From contig NZ_BMCH01000006.1 of the NCBI RefSeq assembly GCF_014635085.1, forward strand, positions 1 to 64,000: a stretch of 64,000 nt of DNA, in the 5' to 3' direction. The notes beneath the pieces were generated by a model, which searched no databases, had not been told where the DNA came from, and worked only from the letters and a program-made list of their open reading frames with translations. The translations under genes and the position numbers were made by a program. This DNA comes from Asaia siamensis (GTDB lineage Bacteria; Pseudomonadota; Alphaproteobacteria; Acetobacterales; Acetobacteraceae). How positions within the stretch are numbered: the first letter of the stretch is position 1; each line of letters begins with the position of its first letter. Shown piece after piece: positions 17,393-27,593 of the stretch.

Positions 17393-17424
17393 TCTTTTCT
17401 CCTGAAACGTCTTATAAAACAGGA

Positions 17425-17865
17425 ATGAGAAAGATTTTCTTCCTGCTCGCTGCCGTGAGCGGCATCAGCCCGGGTATCGCCCTTGCCGAAAGCTTCACTG
17501 TAACGGACGACCGCGCTCCCATCGAGGTGTCTGAAATATCGCGACTCTATATTGATGGGACACTTGCCGCGACGTTTCGTCTTGATGACAAGACACCCAG
17601 CCTGACGAAAAAAATCGAAATCCCGCTTGGGCGCGTCAATCACAGCTATGCGCTCTGCGGCCAGATTACGGTTATCAACGCCGAAGGGCGCTCCGAGACG
17701 CACCAGGTCAGCAGCGAGGGCACGCTGAGCCATCCCGAAGGGCACCATCTGGTCGCGCTTGGCGATGAAGGCTTTACCGACTTCTTCCTGCGCGATCCGT
17801 CCGACCCCAATGTAGCCAGACATCATCCGGGCCACGCGGAGATCTGCGCCTCTCCGGTGAGCTGA
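17425..17865 (+). CDS. Small secreted protein between prfA and prmC
   Basis: 146 residues with a clear Sec signal peptide (MRKIFFLLAAV... to GIALA, cleavage near 21). The mature part is beta-rich in appearance, contains two Cys (in ALCGQI and HAEICASPV) that may form a disulfide, and ends in a His-rich NVARHHPGHAEIC segment that might bind metal. No family is recognised. It is on the opposite strand to both flanking genes, sharing a divergent promoter with prmC (32 bp) and converging on prfA, so it interrupts the usual prfA-prmC order. Confidence 0.75.
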   Translation: MRKIFFLLAAVSGISPGIALAESFTVTDDRAPIEVSEISRLYIDGTLAATFRLDDKTPSLTKKIEIPLGRVNHSYALCGQITVINAEGRSETHQVSSEGTLSHPEGHHLVALGDEGFTDFFLRDPSDPNVARHHPGHAEICASPVS

Positions 17866-17900
17866 GCCAGAGAACGACCCGAAACCGGGGGAGGACTGGT

Positions 17901-18965
17901 TCAGCTCAGCCCCTCGGCTGCAAGTAGCGCTGTCTGCTCTTCCTGAGCCAGCGCATCGACAATCTCGTCAAATTCCCCAAGCATCACGCGATCAATCTTG
18001 TGCAGGGTCAGGTTGATTCGGTGATCCGTCACCCGCCCCTGTGGGAAATTATAGGTGCGGATACGTTCAGAGCGATCACCCGTGCCAACCTGTGATTTGC
18101 GATCTGCGGCGCGGCTTGCGTGAGCCTCGGCGCGCTGCCTCTCATAGAGACGCGCCCGCAGGATCTTCATCGCCTTGGCCTTGTTCTTGTGCTGGCTTTT
18201 TTCTTCCTGCATCGCCACCACAACGCCACTCGGCATATGGGTGATACGCACAGCGCTTTCGGTCTTGTTCACATGCTGCCCGCCCGCGCCCGAGGCACGG
18301 TAAACATCGATGCGCAGATCCCCCTCATCAATCGCCACATCCACTTCTTCCGCTTCGGGAAGAACGGCTACGGTAACAGTTGAGGTATGGATACGCCCCT
18401 GGCTTTCGGTTGCAGGAACACGCTGTACGCGATGGACCCCCGATTCGTATTTCAGGCGGGCGAAGACCGACCGACCCGAAATCGTCGCGACACCCTCGCG
18501 AAGCCCCGACAGGTCGCTCTCGTCATACTCCATGATCTCGAAACGCCAGCCATGCAGATCAGAGAAGCGCTTATAGGCGCCGAACAGCTCTGCAGCGAAA
18601 AGCGCGGCCTCATCACCACCCGCAGCGGGGCGGATTTCAAGAATGGCGCTGCGCTCATCGGCTTCGTCACGCGGCAGAAGCGCCAGACGGACCTGCTGGT
18701 GCAATCCTTCGAGCTGCCCCTCGAGTGCGTCGATTTCGCCCTGGGCCAGTTCACGCATCTCGGGGTCATCGAGCAGGGCCAGAGCGTCACTGCGTGCAGC
18801 GTCGGCGCGACGATAGGCCAGAATGGAAGAGACGACAGGCTCCAGTTCGGCAAACTCGCGCGACGCCCTGACGAAGTCGTCGCCCTGGATCTCGCCGCTG
18901 GACATCAGCGCCTGCAATTCATCCGACCGGGCGACAATACGCTCCAGCCTGTCGTCAAGAGCCAC
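17901..18965 (-). CDS. prfA: Peptide chain release factor 1
   Basis: 354 residues. The stop-codon reading tripeptide is PAT (~184-186, in [10 protein letters not shown]), the PxT form that marks RF1 (UAA/UAG) rather than RF2. The catalytic GGQ loop is in [19 protein letters not shown] (~228-230), followed by the [17 protein letters not shown] helix. The N-terminal helical domain is normal. Its start is 2 nt from the hisS stop, so it is cotranscribed with hisS and ispG. Confidence 0.97.
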   Translation of the reverse strand: MALDDRLERIVARSDELQALMSSGEIQGDDFVRASREFAELEPVVSSILAYRRADAARSDALALLDDPEMRELAQGEIDALEGQLEGLHQQVRLALLPRDEADERSAILEIRPAAGGDEAALFAAELFGAYKRFSDLHGWRFEIMEYDESDLSGLREGVATISGRSVFARLKYESGVHRVQRVPATESQGRIHTSTVTVAVLPEAEEVDVAIDEGDLRIDVYRASGAGGQHVNKTESAVRITHMPSGVVVAMQEEKSQHKNKAKAMKILRARLYERQRAEAHASRAADRKSQVGTGDRSERIRTYNFPQGRVTDHRINLTLHKIDRVMLGEFDEIVDALAQEEQTALLAAEGLS

Positions 18966-18967
18966 GA

Positions 18968-20212
18968 TCAGACAGCTTTCAGGAAATGATCCGCCAGAGA
19001 AGCGAGTGCGATTTCAACCTGCTCACGCCTGCCCAGATCGCGCACCGTCACGGCGCCCCGTGCCAGCTCGTCTTCGCCCACCAGAACCATATGGGCGGCG
19101 CCCGATTTGACCACGCGCTCCATACGCTTCTTGAGCGAAGAACGTGTTTCCAGCTCGGCGGCGAAACCGGCCTGACGCAGCGCCTGAACGGCGGTGACCG
19201 AAGCGGGCAAGGTGGAGTCACCCGTGGGCAGAACGGCAATTGACCGAGCCTGTTCGGGAGCGCTGTCAATCAGCAGGGCCAGACGTTCGATACCACCAGC
19301 CCAGCCGATAGCAAGGGTTGCCGGGCCACCCATCTGGGCCACAAGGCCCTCATAGCGGCCACCAGCCAGAACCGTGCCCTGTGCGCCAAGGCGATCGGTC
19401 ACGAACTCGAAGGCGGTGTGGCTGTAATAGTCGAGACCGCGCACGATATGCGGGTTCTCAACAAAGCTCACACCGAACAGATCAAGCTTGCGGCGCAGGT
19501 CATCCCAGAAATTGCGGGAGAACTCGTTCAGATAGGCGCCGAATTTCGGAGCCTCCTCGAGCAATGCCCGGTCCTGCGGCGATTTGCTGTCGAGGATACG
19601 CAGGGGATTGGCTTCAAGTCGGGCGCGGCTTTCATCAGAAAGCGCGCTTTCATGCGCCTTGAAATAGGCGACGAGCGCCTCGCGCCAGGCCTGACGGCTC
19701 TCAAGATCGCCCAGCGTGTTGATTTCCAGCTTTACCGCATCACCAAGACCCAACGCCTTGAGAATGGCATGAGCCATAGCGATGGTTTCGGCATCCATCA
19801 GCGCATCGGTCGCCCCAAGAAGTTCGGCGCCGATCTGATGGAACTGGCGGAAGCGCCCTTTCTGCGGACGCTCATAGCGGAACATCGGTCCCTGATAGAA
19901 AACGCGCTGAGGCAGGGCCTGGGTCAGGCCGTTCGTCACGAAAGCACGGCAGATCGCCGCGGTACCCTCGGGGCGCAGGGTCAGGCTGTCGCCGCCACGA
20001 TCCTCGAAAGTGTACATCTCCTTCGTCACGACATCGGAAGTATCGCCGAGCGTGCGCGAGAAGACACGGGTATCCTCGAAAATCGGAGTCGACCATTCCT
20101 CATAGCCGTAGCGGCGCGTGATCTCACGCGCCGTTTCGACAACATGAGCATGGCGACGGGCCGTGTCGCCAATCAGGTCATGCGTGCCACGAACCGGTTG
20201 AAGCTGGCTCAT
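18968..20212 (-). CDS. hisS: Histidyl-tRNA synthetase
   Basis: 414 residues of a class II synthetase. It starts [13 protein letters not shown]; motif 2 is seen in [20 protein letters not shown], the histidine-specific signature in [13 protein letters not shown], and motif 3 in [11 protein letters not shown]-terminal anticodon-binding domain follows ([23 protein letters not shown]). It lies between ispG (4-nt gap) and prfA (2-nt gap) in one leftward unit. Confidence 0.97.
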   Translation of the reverse strand: MSQLQPVRGTHDLIGDTARRHAHVVETAREITRRYGYEEWSTPIFEDTRVFSRTLGDTSDVVTKEMYTFEDRGGDSLTLRPEGTAAICRAFVTNGLTQALPQRVFYQGPMFRYERPQKGRFRQFHQIGAELLGATDALMDAETIAMAHAILKALGLGDAVKLEINTLGDLESRQAWREALVAYFKAHESALSDESRARLEANPLRILDSKSPQDRALLEEAPKFGAYLNEFSRNFWDDLRRKLDLFGVSFVENPHIVRGLDYYSHTAFEFVTDRLGAQGTVLAGGRYEGLVAQMGGPATLAIGWAGGIERLALLIDSAPEQARSIAVLPTGDSTLPASVTAVQALRQAGFAAELETRSSLKKRMERVVKSGAAHMVLVGEDELARGAVTVRDLGRREQVEIALASLADHFLKAV

Positions 20213-20216
20213 CTAC

Positions 20217-21386
20217 TCAGACACCTGCCGATGCGAGAGCGGCCTCAGCCTGCTGGGCGGCTTCCTGCTCGGCCAGTTCGGCCTTCTCGGCTTCGATCTT
20301 CGCGACGCGCTCTTCGACGAGATCGACGATGTGTTCGATCATGTCCTGGCCCTCGTTCAAGCGATGGTCCTGCTTGCCTGCCGAATAAACCATGTGACGA
20401 CCGGCGCCACCGCCGGTGACACCGAGATCGGTCATCAACGCCTCACCGGGGCCATTCACGACACAGCCAATGATCGACAGAGTGAGAGGCGTCTTGATGT
20501 GCTGCAGACGATCTTCGAGCGTCTGCACCGTCTCCACCACGTTGAAGCCCTGTCGCGCACAGGACGGGCACGAAATGATCTTCACACCGCGATGACGCAG
20601 GCCGAGGGATTTAAGAATATCCCAGCCGACAAGCACTTCCTCTTCCGGAGGCGCAGAGAGCGACACACGCATGGTGTCACCCACACCGGCCCAGAGCAGA
20701 TTGCCCAGACCGATCGACGACTTCACGGTACCTGCGCGCTTCGATCCGGCCTCGGTGATACCGATATGCAGGGGATGGTCGCACACTTCGGCAAGCTGTT
20801 GATAGGCCGCAACCGCCATGAACACATCAGACGCCTTAACGCTGATCTTGAATTCATGGAAATCGTGATCCTGCAGGATCTTGGCGTGTTCGAGCGCGCT
20901 CTCTACCAGCGCATCAGGGTTGGGCTCACCGTATTTTTCGAGCAGATGCTTCTCAAGCGAACCTGCATTCACACCGATACGGATCGAGCAACCATAATCG
21001 CGCGCAGCGTTGACAACTTCACGCACACGCTCGGCGCTGCCAATATTGCCCGGATTGATACGCAGACAGGCTGCCCCGGCCTTCGCCGCCTCAATGGCGC
21101 GCTTGTAATGGAAATGAATGTCGGCAACGATCGGCACATTCACTTCGCGCACGATTTCGGCGAGAGCGGCGGTGCTTTCCTCATCTGGGCAGGAAACGCG
21201 CACGATATCCACACCGGCGATTTCCGACAGGCGGATCTGCTCGATTGTTGCCTTGGCATCGGACGTCAGGGTGTTGGTCATGGTCTGGACCGAGATCGGC
21301 GCATCCCCGCCGACTGCCACCTTGCCAACATGAATCTGACGGGACTTGCGACGTTCGATATACTGGTAAGGGCGATATCCGCTCAT
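20217..21386 (-). CDS. ispG: 4-hydroxy-3-methylbut-2-enyl diphosphate synthase
   Basis: 389 residues from the ATG at 21386, which is preceded by GGAGACG; an upstream extension to 21446 lacks support. Family motifs: [36 protein letters not shown], and the iron-sulfur ligands in [12 protein letters not shown] and GCVVNGPGE. The enzyme reduces MEcPP to HMBPP in the MEP isoprenoid pathway. The last ~35 residues are a charged, Ala/Glu-rich extension that probably forms a helix. First gene of ispG-hisS-prfA. Confidence 0.95.
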   Translation of the reverse strand: MSGYRPYQYIERRKSRQIHVGKVAVGGDAPISVQTMTNTLTSDAKATIEQIRLSEIAGVDIVRVSCPDEESTAALAEIVREVNVPIVADIHFHYKRAIEAAKAGAACLRINPGNIGSAERVREVVNAARDYGCSIRIGVNAGSLEKHLLEKYGEPNPDALVESALEHAKILQDHDFHEFKISVKASDVFMAVAAYQQLAEVCDHPLHIGITEAGSKRAGTVKSSIGLGNLLWAGVGDTMRVSLSAPPEEEVLVGWDILKSLGLRHRGVKIISCPSCARQGFNVVETVQTLEDRLQHIKTPLTLSIIGCVVNGPGEALMTDLGVTGGGAGRHMVYSAGKQDHRLNEGQDMIEHIVDLVEERVAKIEAEKAELAEQEAAQQAEAALASAGV

Positions 21387-21631
21387 AATCTCGTCTCCGT
21401 AACGGAAAGACAGCGCGGGTCCCGCCCTGTTCTCCGGGGAAAGCACCGGAACCCCAGTCCCGTGTCACTCACCCAATGTCTGTGTCATGCTGGCCAGTGC
21501 ACCCCTTTGGGGAGCGCCCTGCCCGTCTCATCTTGACCCTCTCACACCTGTCGAAGCTGGTGTTCAGGGTCTGTAGTTATTTCTCATGCCTGCATTACCT
21601 GTCGGAGGCAGGCTCCGATAGGGACAAGGCT

Positions 21632-22945
21632 TTAGCGTGGCTGCGCTGTTTGTTCCAGTTGCCGCGCGTTCAGACGGTCGGTTTCCGACTCATGTGTCAC
21701 TGCTGTAGTTCTTGGTGTCACCGGTGCCTTTTTCAAGACTGGCGTTACATTCCGACCCGACGGGGCATCACCGGTTGCAGAGGCAGTACTCGAAGCAGCT
21801 GGCGCAACCGGCGTGCTCACCGCATTGTCCTGACCGAGTTGTCCGTTGCGGATCGCCTCCGCAGTAACAACGAGCCCACGACGCACGGCGCCAACACGCC
21901 CAAGCGCCGATGTCGTCACATCACCTGCGCTCAGCGTCAGACCACCGGCATTGCCGAGTGTCATGCGATACGGTCCGGCATCTTCCGGCCCCTGCCAGGT
22001 TTCACCTGATTTCAGCACACGACTGAAAACGGTCGCCCCAGCCTTGTCCCTGATCGAGACCCAGGCATCAGCCCCGGCATGCAGCACGATCATGTTCGCA
22101 GGCGCTGCGGGAGCAGCCGCGCTGGCGGGCACCGTCTCGGAAATAACGGGCTGCGTTCCTGCAGGCTGGGCAGTTCCAGCCTGTGACGGTTGGGTTGCCC
22201 CTGGCTGCGCTGTGAATGCGGAAGGCAATGGAGGAGACTGCTCCGCCTGTCCTGTCTGCGGCGCAGGCATACTGGCTGCCGGATTATTATTACCCGGCGT
22301 CGGCGGTGTGTTCTGGCTTTGAACGGAGGAAGACTGAGCAGGGCCTGCCGTCTGGGAAGCTGCACGTGCAGCAGGTACCTCAGGCGGTGTCGTCTGCGGT
22401 GATGGCGCCAGCCCCCGATCAGGCATGACGGCAGCAATCTGAGGCGAAGGCGTGCCGTGCTGGGTAACGCCAGGCATGATTTCGGCGACAGGCGGCATCT
22501 GATGGGTCGGCGCCGGATCGGCGCCGAAGAAATGGTAATAGCCGATATAGGTACCAACCAGAACGGCGAGCCCCGCCCCGACCCAGAGCCCGACAGGAAC
22601 ACCACGCTCGGAAACAGGTTCGGGAAAGCTCAAATCGGGTTTGCGATCAAGGGCGCCGCGTGTGTCCTGCCTGAAGCGCGACACAGCCTGGTCGGGATCC
22701 ATGCCGAGGGCCGAAGCATAGCTGCGCAGAAAGCCAAGCGCATAGGCGCTGCCTGGAAAGACAGACGTATTCCCTTTTTCAAGGGCGATGAGGTAGCTCT
22801 CGCGAATGCGCAGCCAGTTCGCCACATCGGGCAAGGTCCAGCCAAGCTCTTCGCGTCTGGCACGCAGATCGGCCCCAAGGCCGCGCGCGCCATCAGCGCT
22901 TCCACCCTGCCATCCCGGAATACGGTCTGTCGTCTTCTCTGGCAT
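21632..22945 (-). CDS. RodZ-like helix-turn-helix membrane protein (DUF4115)
   Basis: 437 residues. Residues ~22-95 form a RodZ-type HTH (GLGADLRARREELGWTLPDV, RESYLIALEKGN, AYALGFLRSYASALG). A single membrane span lies near 118-136 (GLWVGAGLAVLVGTYIGYY). A ~150-residue periplasmic linker rich in Pro, Gln and Ala leads to a DUF4115-type beta domain (HAGADAWVSIRDKAG, VLKSGETWQGPEDAGPY). RodZ couples MreB to the cell-wall elongation machinery. The rodZ/ispG/hisS order fits the family, though a 185-bp gap (21447-21631) separates it from ispG. Confidence 0.85.
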   Translation of the reverse strand: MPEKTTDRIPGWQGGSADGARGLGADLRARREELGWTLPDVANWLRIRESYLIALEKGNTSVFPGSAYALGFLRSYASALGMDPDQAVSRFRQDTRGALDRKPDLSFPEPVSERGVPVGLWVGAGLAVLVGTYIGYYHFFGADPAPTHQMPPVAEIMPGVTQHGTPSPQIAAVMPDRGLAPSPQTTPPEVPAARAASQTAGPAQSSSVQSQNTPPTPGNNNPAASMPAPQTGQAEQSPPLPSAFTAQPGATQPSQAGTAQPAGTQPVISETVPASAAAPAAPANMIVLHAGADAWVSIRDKAGATVFSRVLKSGETWQGPEDAGPYRMTLGNAGGLTLSAGDVTTSALGRVGAVRRGLVVTAEAIRNGQLGQDNAVSTPVAPAASSTASATGDAPSGRNVTPVLKKAPVTPRTTAVTHESETDRLNARQLEQTAQPR

Positions 22946-22947
22946 GA

Positions 22948-24030
22948 TTACCCGATTGCGATCTCAGAAGTGTGAAGATGCCCGGTACGCGCCTCTCTTG
23001 CAACCAGTGCATCGACAGCCTGCTCGACCAGGTCATGCAGGATTTCCGCAACAGGGCGAACAGACTTCACCATGCCGACAGACTGGCCCGCCATCACCGA
23101 GCCTTCCTCGACATCGCCCTCGATCACGGCGCGACGCAGCGCACCGGCCCAGAAATGCTCAATCTCGAGCTGGGCGTCTTCCTTGCTCAGTTCACCTGAG
23201 GTGAAGCGCGCAAGCGTTGCCGCCTGATGGGCCATGAAACGACGCGTTCCCGCATTGTTAAGACCACGCACGGGGATAACTGGAAAACGCTCATCGATCT
23301 GGTTCGAGGTGACCGCATCACGAGCGGCAGCGCGCACAAAAGCCTTCTTGAAGGCTTCATGGGCGATGCTTTCCGTGCTGGCCGCAAAAACTGTGCCGAG
23401 CTGTGCGCCAGCAGCGCCCTGCTCCAGATATCCCAGAACCGCATCACCGCGCGCCAGACCACCGGCAACAAAAACCGGTACGTCGTGGATATGCGGCAGG
23501 ATTTCCTGCGCCAGAACATTAAGCGAGACCGGGCCAACATGACCACCGGCTTCCGAACCTTCGATCACAAGGGCTTCGATACCCTGTTTGACCAGACGCT
23601 TGCCGAGGGCAAGGGCCGGGGCAAAACCGATGGCACGGGCGCCACCGTCACGCACCTGCTTGATGGTCGCACCGCTCGGCACGCCGCCTGCCAGAACGAT
23701 ATGGCCGACCTTGTGCTCGAGGCAGACATCAACCAGACGGTCCAGTTCAGGATGCATGGTGATGAGGTTCACGCCAAACGGCTTGTCCGTCAGCGCCTGC
23801 GTTGCCGCAATTTCCTCGGCAAGACGATCGGGCATCATCGCGCCACAGGCGATCACACCAAATCCACCCGCATTGGAGATGGCCGATACGAGGTTGCGCT
23901 CACTCACCCAGGACATGGCGCCGCCCAGAATGGCTGTCGGCGTTCCAAGGAAGGCGCAACCGGGCGCCCAAAGACGATCAAGCGTCTCGCGGGCTTTCTG
24001 ACGGGTCTGATCAGCGATTGTCATGGTCAT
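22948..24030 (-). CDS. Nitronate monooxygenase-like (2-nitropropane dioxygenase) flavoprotein
   Basis: 360 residues with a TIM-barrel NPD fold. It shows TPTAILGGAMSWVSERNLVSAISNAGGFGVIACG, the IVLAGGVPSG strand and the FMN-binding VIEGSEAGGHVGP, VFVAGGLARGDAVLGYLEQGAAGAQLGT. Members oxidise alkyl nitronates with FMN and oxygen, but many homologues have other or unknown substrates. It overlaps the lysC stop by 4 nt and is 2 nt from the rodZ-like gene, so it is cotranscribed with both. The shared operon gives no clear metabolic link. Confidence 0.88.
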   Translation of the reverse strand: MTMTIADQTRQKARETLDRLWAPGCAFLGTPTAILGGAMSWVSERNLVSAISNAGGFGVIACGAMMPDRLAEEIAATQALTDKPFGVNLITMHPELDRLVDVCLEHKVGHIVLAGGVPSGATIKQVRDGGARAIGFAPALALGKRLVKQGIEALVIEGSEAGGHVGPVSLNVLAQEILPHIHDVPVFVAGGLARGDAVLGYLEQGAAGAQLGTVFAASTESIAHEAFKKAFVRAAARDAVTSNQIDERFPVIPVRGLNNAGTRRFMAHQAATLARFTSGELSKEDAQLEIEHFWAGALRRAVIEGDVEEGSVMAGQSVGMVKSVRPVAEILHDLVEQAVDALVAREARTGHLHTSEIAIG

Positions 24031-25274
24031 TCACCATCCAGCCCATAGGCCGTGTGCAGGGCGCGCATGGCGAGTTCCATATATTCAGCATCGATCAGGA
24101 CGGAGATCTTGATTTCGCTGGTCGAAATGACCTGAACATTGATGCCGCGCTCGGCGAGCGTCTGGAACATCGTGCTGGCCATGCCCGAATGCGAGCGCAT
24201 GCCGATGCCCACAACGCTGATCTTCACAACATCATTGGCGGTATGGATTTCGCCATACTGGATATCACCGCGTGCCGCTTCGAGCGCGGCGAGCGCGCGG
24301 GCCTGATCACCCTTCGGCACGGTGAAGGTCATGTTGGTCGAGCCGTCAGAGCCAACGCTCTGGACGATCATGTCCACATTGACGCGCGCCGCAGTGAGCG
24401 GGCTGAAAATGGCGGCAGCGATGCCCGGACGGTCCGGGATACGGCTCACCGAGATCTTTGCCTCGTCCAGGGAGTAGGCGATCCCCGTGACCAGTTCCTT
24501 TTCCATCATCTCGTCCTCATCCACCACCAGCGACCCGGAGAGTTCCGTCTCGGGCTCAAAACTCGACAACACGCGTACGCGCACTTTTTCTTTCATCGCC
24601 AGCCCGACCGAACGGGTCTGGAGTACCTTGGCCCCGACCGAAGCCAGCTCAAGCATCTCCTCAAAGGTGATACGATCCAGCTTCTTAGCCTTTTTCACGA
24701 TACGCGGGTCGGTCGTGTAGATGCCATCGACATCGGTATAGATATCGCACCGATCCGCCTTGATGGCAGCCGCCACCGCGACAGCAGACGTATCCGAGCC
24801 GCCGCGACCAAGCGTGCTGATGCGCTCACCCGGCGCCACGCCCTGAAAACCTGCGATGACCGGCACCTCGCCACGCTCCATGCAGGCAATCAGCGCCGCG
24901 CCCTCAACATCGCCGATGCGCGCCTTGCCATGGGCGTCATCCGTACGGAACGGGATCTGCCAGCCCTGCCACGAGCGCGACGGCACACCAAGCGTCTGGA
25001 GTGCAATCGCCGTAAGGCCACTCGTCACCTGCTCGCCACTTGCCACCACGGCATCATATTCGCGCGCATCGGCCATGGGGTCGAGCGCCTGAACGTAGCC
25101 CACCATCTGATTGGTGACACCGGCCATGGCCGACACCACCACGGCAACCTGATGCCCCTTGTCGCGCTCAATACGCACGCGTTCGGCGACGGCGCGAATG
25201 CGGTCCAGATCGGCCACAGAGGTTCCACCGAACTTCATAACGATCCGGGTTGGGCGCTGGTCTGATGACGTCAT
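24027..25274 (-). CDS. lysC: Aspartate kinase
   Basis: 415 residues. The kinase domain starts IVMKFGGTSVADLDRIR and contains TLGRGGSDTSAVAVAAA and DVDGIYTTDPRIV. Two ACT domains follow from ~265 (ISVSRIPDRPGIAAAIF; VVKISVVGIGMRSHSGMASTMF), so feedback control by lysine and/or threonine is expected. It phosphorylates aspartate, the first step to lysine, threonine and methionine; dapA of the lysine branch is at 51879. It is divergent from ubiG and heads the leftward lysC/NPD/rodZ-like set. Confidence 0.97.
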   Translation of the reverse strand: MTSSDQRPTRIVMKFGGTSVADLDRIRAVAERVRIERDKGHQVAVVVSAMAGVTNQMVGYVQALDPMADAREYDAVVASGEQVTSGLTAIALQTLGVPSRSWQGWQIPFRTDDAHGKARIGDVEGAALIACMERGEVPVIAGFQGVAPGERISTLGRGGSDTSAVAVAAAIKADRCDIYTDVDGIYTTDPRIVKKAKKLDRITFEEMLELASVGAKVLQTRSVGLAMKEKVRVRVLSSFEPETELSGSLVVDEDEMMEKELVTGIAYSLDEAKISVSRIPDRPGIAAAIFSPLTAARVNVDMIVQSVGSDGSTNMTFTVPKGDQARALAALEAARGDIQYGEIHTANDVVKISVVGIGMRSHSGMASTMFQTLAERGINVQVISTSEIKISVLIDAEYMELAMRALHTAYGLDGE

Positions 25275-25446
25275 AATGGTGCACCTGGCTCCGTACGTAG
25301 CAGAAAGCGGTCAATCACAGAGCGCCGGGATCGGATTTTCCAGCCTGCGATGTTGCGCAAGGAAAGGCCGGTCACATACTAAGTCCGGATCGCGCCGTCC
25401 AGATACTCTGGTAAAACGGTCTCATTTCTGTCTTTTTGGAACCACA

Positions 25447-26181
25447 ATGCCAGATCACGCCGCTTCTTCCGTCTCCGATCGCGAGATCGCCCATTTCGAC
25501 CAGCTGGCTGCGACCTGGTGGGACCCCAAAGGGCCGATGAAGCCCCTGCATGACATGAACCCCATGCGCACCGAGTGGGCAAATGCCCATCTCAGGCGTC
25601 TGGAAGGCCTGCGTGGCGGCACGCTGTCTCTGCTCGACATTGGCTGCGGCGCTGGTCTGGCCAGCGAGGCTTTTGCGCGTATGGGCCATGATGTTCTGGG
25701 GCTCGATGCATCACCAGAGGGAATCCGGGCTGCCGAGGCCCATCTCGCCGCGAACCCGCTGCCGGAAAACTCGGGCAGCCTCACCTACCGCAAGGGCAGT
25801 GCAGAAGAGCTGGTGCGCGAAGGACAGGGCTTTGACGTGATCTCGGCACTCGAAGTGATCGAACACGTGAACGACCCCCAGGAGTTTCTTGCGCTGCTGC
25901 GTTCACTTACCCGACCCGGTGGACTGATTGCGGTTTCCACCCTCAATCGCACCCTGCGTTCCCTGGCCGTGGCCAAGGTCGGTGCCGAGTATATTGCGCG
26001 GCTTCTGCCGGTCGGCACGCATGACTGGAAGAAATTCATCAAACCTGAAGAGCTGCACCGCATGGGGCGCGCTGTCGGGCTGCGAATGATCGATGTTGCC
26101 GGAATGAGCTACCGCCCGATGCATTGGCGCATCACACGCGACACAAGCATCAATTACATTACGATGTTCGTGCGCGACTAA
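25447..26181 (+). CDS. ubiG: Ubiquinone biosynthesis O-methyltransferase
   Basis: 244 residues from the ATG at 25447, with GGA eight bases upstream; the frame is open much further upstream but the UbiG N-terminus (DREIAHFDQLAATWWDPKGPMKPLHDMNP) begins here. SAM binding is shown by LLDIGCGAGLASEAFARMG, and the family's C-terminal HDWKKFIKPEELHRMGRAVG and INYITMF are present. It performs both O-methylations of the ubiquinone ring. It stands alone, convergent with the lactonase gene. Confidence 0.95.
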   Translation: MPDHAASSVSDREIAHFDQLAATWWDPKGPMKPLHDMNPMRTEWANAHLRRLEGLRGGTLSLLDIGCGAGLASEAFARMGHDVLGLDASPEGIRAAEAHLAANPLPENSGSLTYRKGSAEELVREGQGFDVISALEVIEHVNDPQEFLALLRSLTRPGGLIAVSTLNRTLRSLAVAKVGAEYIARLLPVGTHDWKKFIKPEELHRMGRAVGLRMIDVAGMSYRPMHWRITRDTSINYITMFVRD

Positions 26182-26252
26182 GGGCGTTACCGCTCAGGGG
26201 GGAGGCAAAAAAAAACGCCTCCTGCACGACCCTCAATTCGTGAAGGTCACGG

Positions 26253-26288
26253 TTGAGGAGGAACGGGTAAGCCCGCTCCTCCCCAACG
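26253..26288. terminator. Strong hairpin between convergent ubiG and lactonase genes
   Basis: A stem of 14 pairs with two mismatches (26253-26268 with 26273-26288) closes a TAAG loop between two convergent stops. It could act for both strands, although the T-run is weak. Confidence 0.55.
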
Positions 26289-26295
26289 TATTTCT

Positions 26296-27558
26296 TCAGA
26301 CTTCCGTATCCATGAAGGCGAAAGTCGTCGGGCTGCCGACAGGGGTAAAGTTTTCGGTAAAGCCGAGCTGGCCGCTCGCCTTGTCGATGCGGAACGACGT
26401 CACGGCATCGCTGCGCTGATTGGCGCAGAACAGGAAATTGCCCGAGGGGTCGAACATCATGGCGCGGCCGTAATCGGCATGCATCCATGCTTCGTCCTGC
26501 AGGGTAAGGGTACCATCTTCACCAACCTTGAACACGGCGAGCGAATCACCGAGGCGGTTGGAGGCATAGACAAAGCGGTCATCGGCAGAAATCAGGATTT
26601 CTGCTGCCAGGGTGCTGCCACGGAAATGCGAGGTAACCGTGCTGACCGATTGAAGATTATTGATGGCACCGGTCTGCGGATCAAAGGCGCTGACAACAAT
26701 CTTCGAGTCCTGCTCGCAGAGATTGTACATCAGCTTGCCCGAGCGATTGAACTGGAAGTGACGCGGCGCACTGCCAGGCGTCATGTCGTAATAGGGCACC
26801 TTGGCCGGCACAAGCTTGCCCGTCTGCAGGTTCAGCGTCCAGACATAGACACGGTCGAGCCCGGCATCATCAGCTATAACAAACTTGCCGCTCGGGTCGC
26901 TCTGGATCATATGCGGGTGCGACCCGGAGTGATCGGAAACAGCGAAATTTCCCTGAGGGTTATCGGCGGCACGCTCAGGCTGACGCGGTCCGGTGTTATG
27001 CACCACATCCGTTGCGGGGCCGAGCGAGCCGTCAGGACGGATCGGCAGCACGCCGACAGAACCGCCCATATAATTGGCGACCAGCACGTAACGACCCGAA
27101 TGATGCACGCTCAGATGGGCTGGCACCGCACCGCCGGAGCTGACGGTGTTCAGCTTCTTGAGCGAACCTGTCTTGCGATCAACAGCGAAGGCCGTGACAG
27201 AGCCGTCACCATCCTTGTTGAAATCGTCAATCTCGCTCAGCGCGTAAAGAAAGCGCTTGTCATGCGAGAGCGTGATGAAAGATGGGCTGGCGATATCGGT
27301 AAAGGTCGTTACAGGCGTCAGAACGCCGGTTTCACGATCCATCTCGAATACGGCGATCCCTTCGCCGTTACCGGCACCACCCGGAGGGGCATGCTTGGTA
27401 TAGCCCCCGACGAAACAGATCGTCTTGGATACCGGCTTGGGCGGCGGCGGCGGCACGGCCGGTGTCTTGTCGGTGGCATCCTGCGCGTGCGCCGTGGCGC
27501 ATCCCAGCAGGCCAAGAGTACCCAACGCGAAGCTGCGGCGGGAAAGGATCGTCTTCAT
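26296..27558 (-). CDS. Exported beta-propeller lactonase family protein
   Basis: 420 residues. The N-terminus, LSRRSFALGTLGLLGCATAHAQ, has a twin-arginine-like SRRSF and a cleavage site after AHA, so periplasmic export, perhaps by Tat, is likely. After a Pro-rich linker the 7-bladed propeller of the 6-phosphogluconolactonase-like family follows, with repeated blade strands such as PSFITLSHDKRFLYALSEI, PAHLSVHHSGRYVLVANY, PRHFQFNRSGKLMYNL and GRAMMFDPSGNFLFCANQ. Export argues against the cytosolic pentose-phosphate step; sugar-acid lactone hydrolysis in the periplasm is an inference that would fit acetic acid bacteria. Last gene behind DUF2147 (35-nt gap). Confidence 0.82.
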   Translation of the reverse strand: MKTILSRRSFALGTLGLLGCATAHAQDATDKTPAVPPPPPKPVSKTICFVGGYTKHAPPGGAGNGEGIAVFEMDRETGVLTPVTTFTDIASPSFITLSHDKRFLYALSEIDDFNKDGDGSVTAFAVDRKTGSLKKLNTVSSGGAVPAHLSVHHSGRYVLVANYMGGSVGVLPIRPDGSLGPATDVVHNTGPRQPERAADNPQGNFAVSDHSGSHPHMIQSDPSGKFVIADDAGLDRVYVWTLNLQTGKLVPAKVPYYDMTPGSAPRHFQFNRSGKLMYNLCEQDSKIVVSAFDPQTGAINNLQSVSTVTSHFRGSTLAAEILISADDRFVYASNRLGDSLAVFKVGEDGTLTLQDEAWMHADYGRAMMFDPSGNFLFCANQRSDAVTSFRIDKASGQLGFTENFTPVGSPTTFAFMDTEV

Positions 27559-27593
27559 TGTCTAATCTCAAGCTCCTCGGGTGGCGTTCCGGT

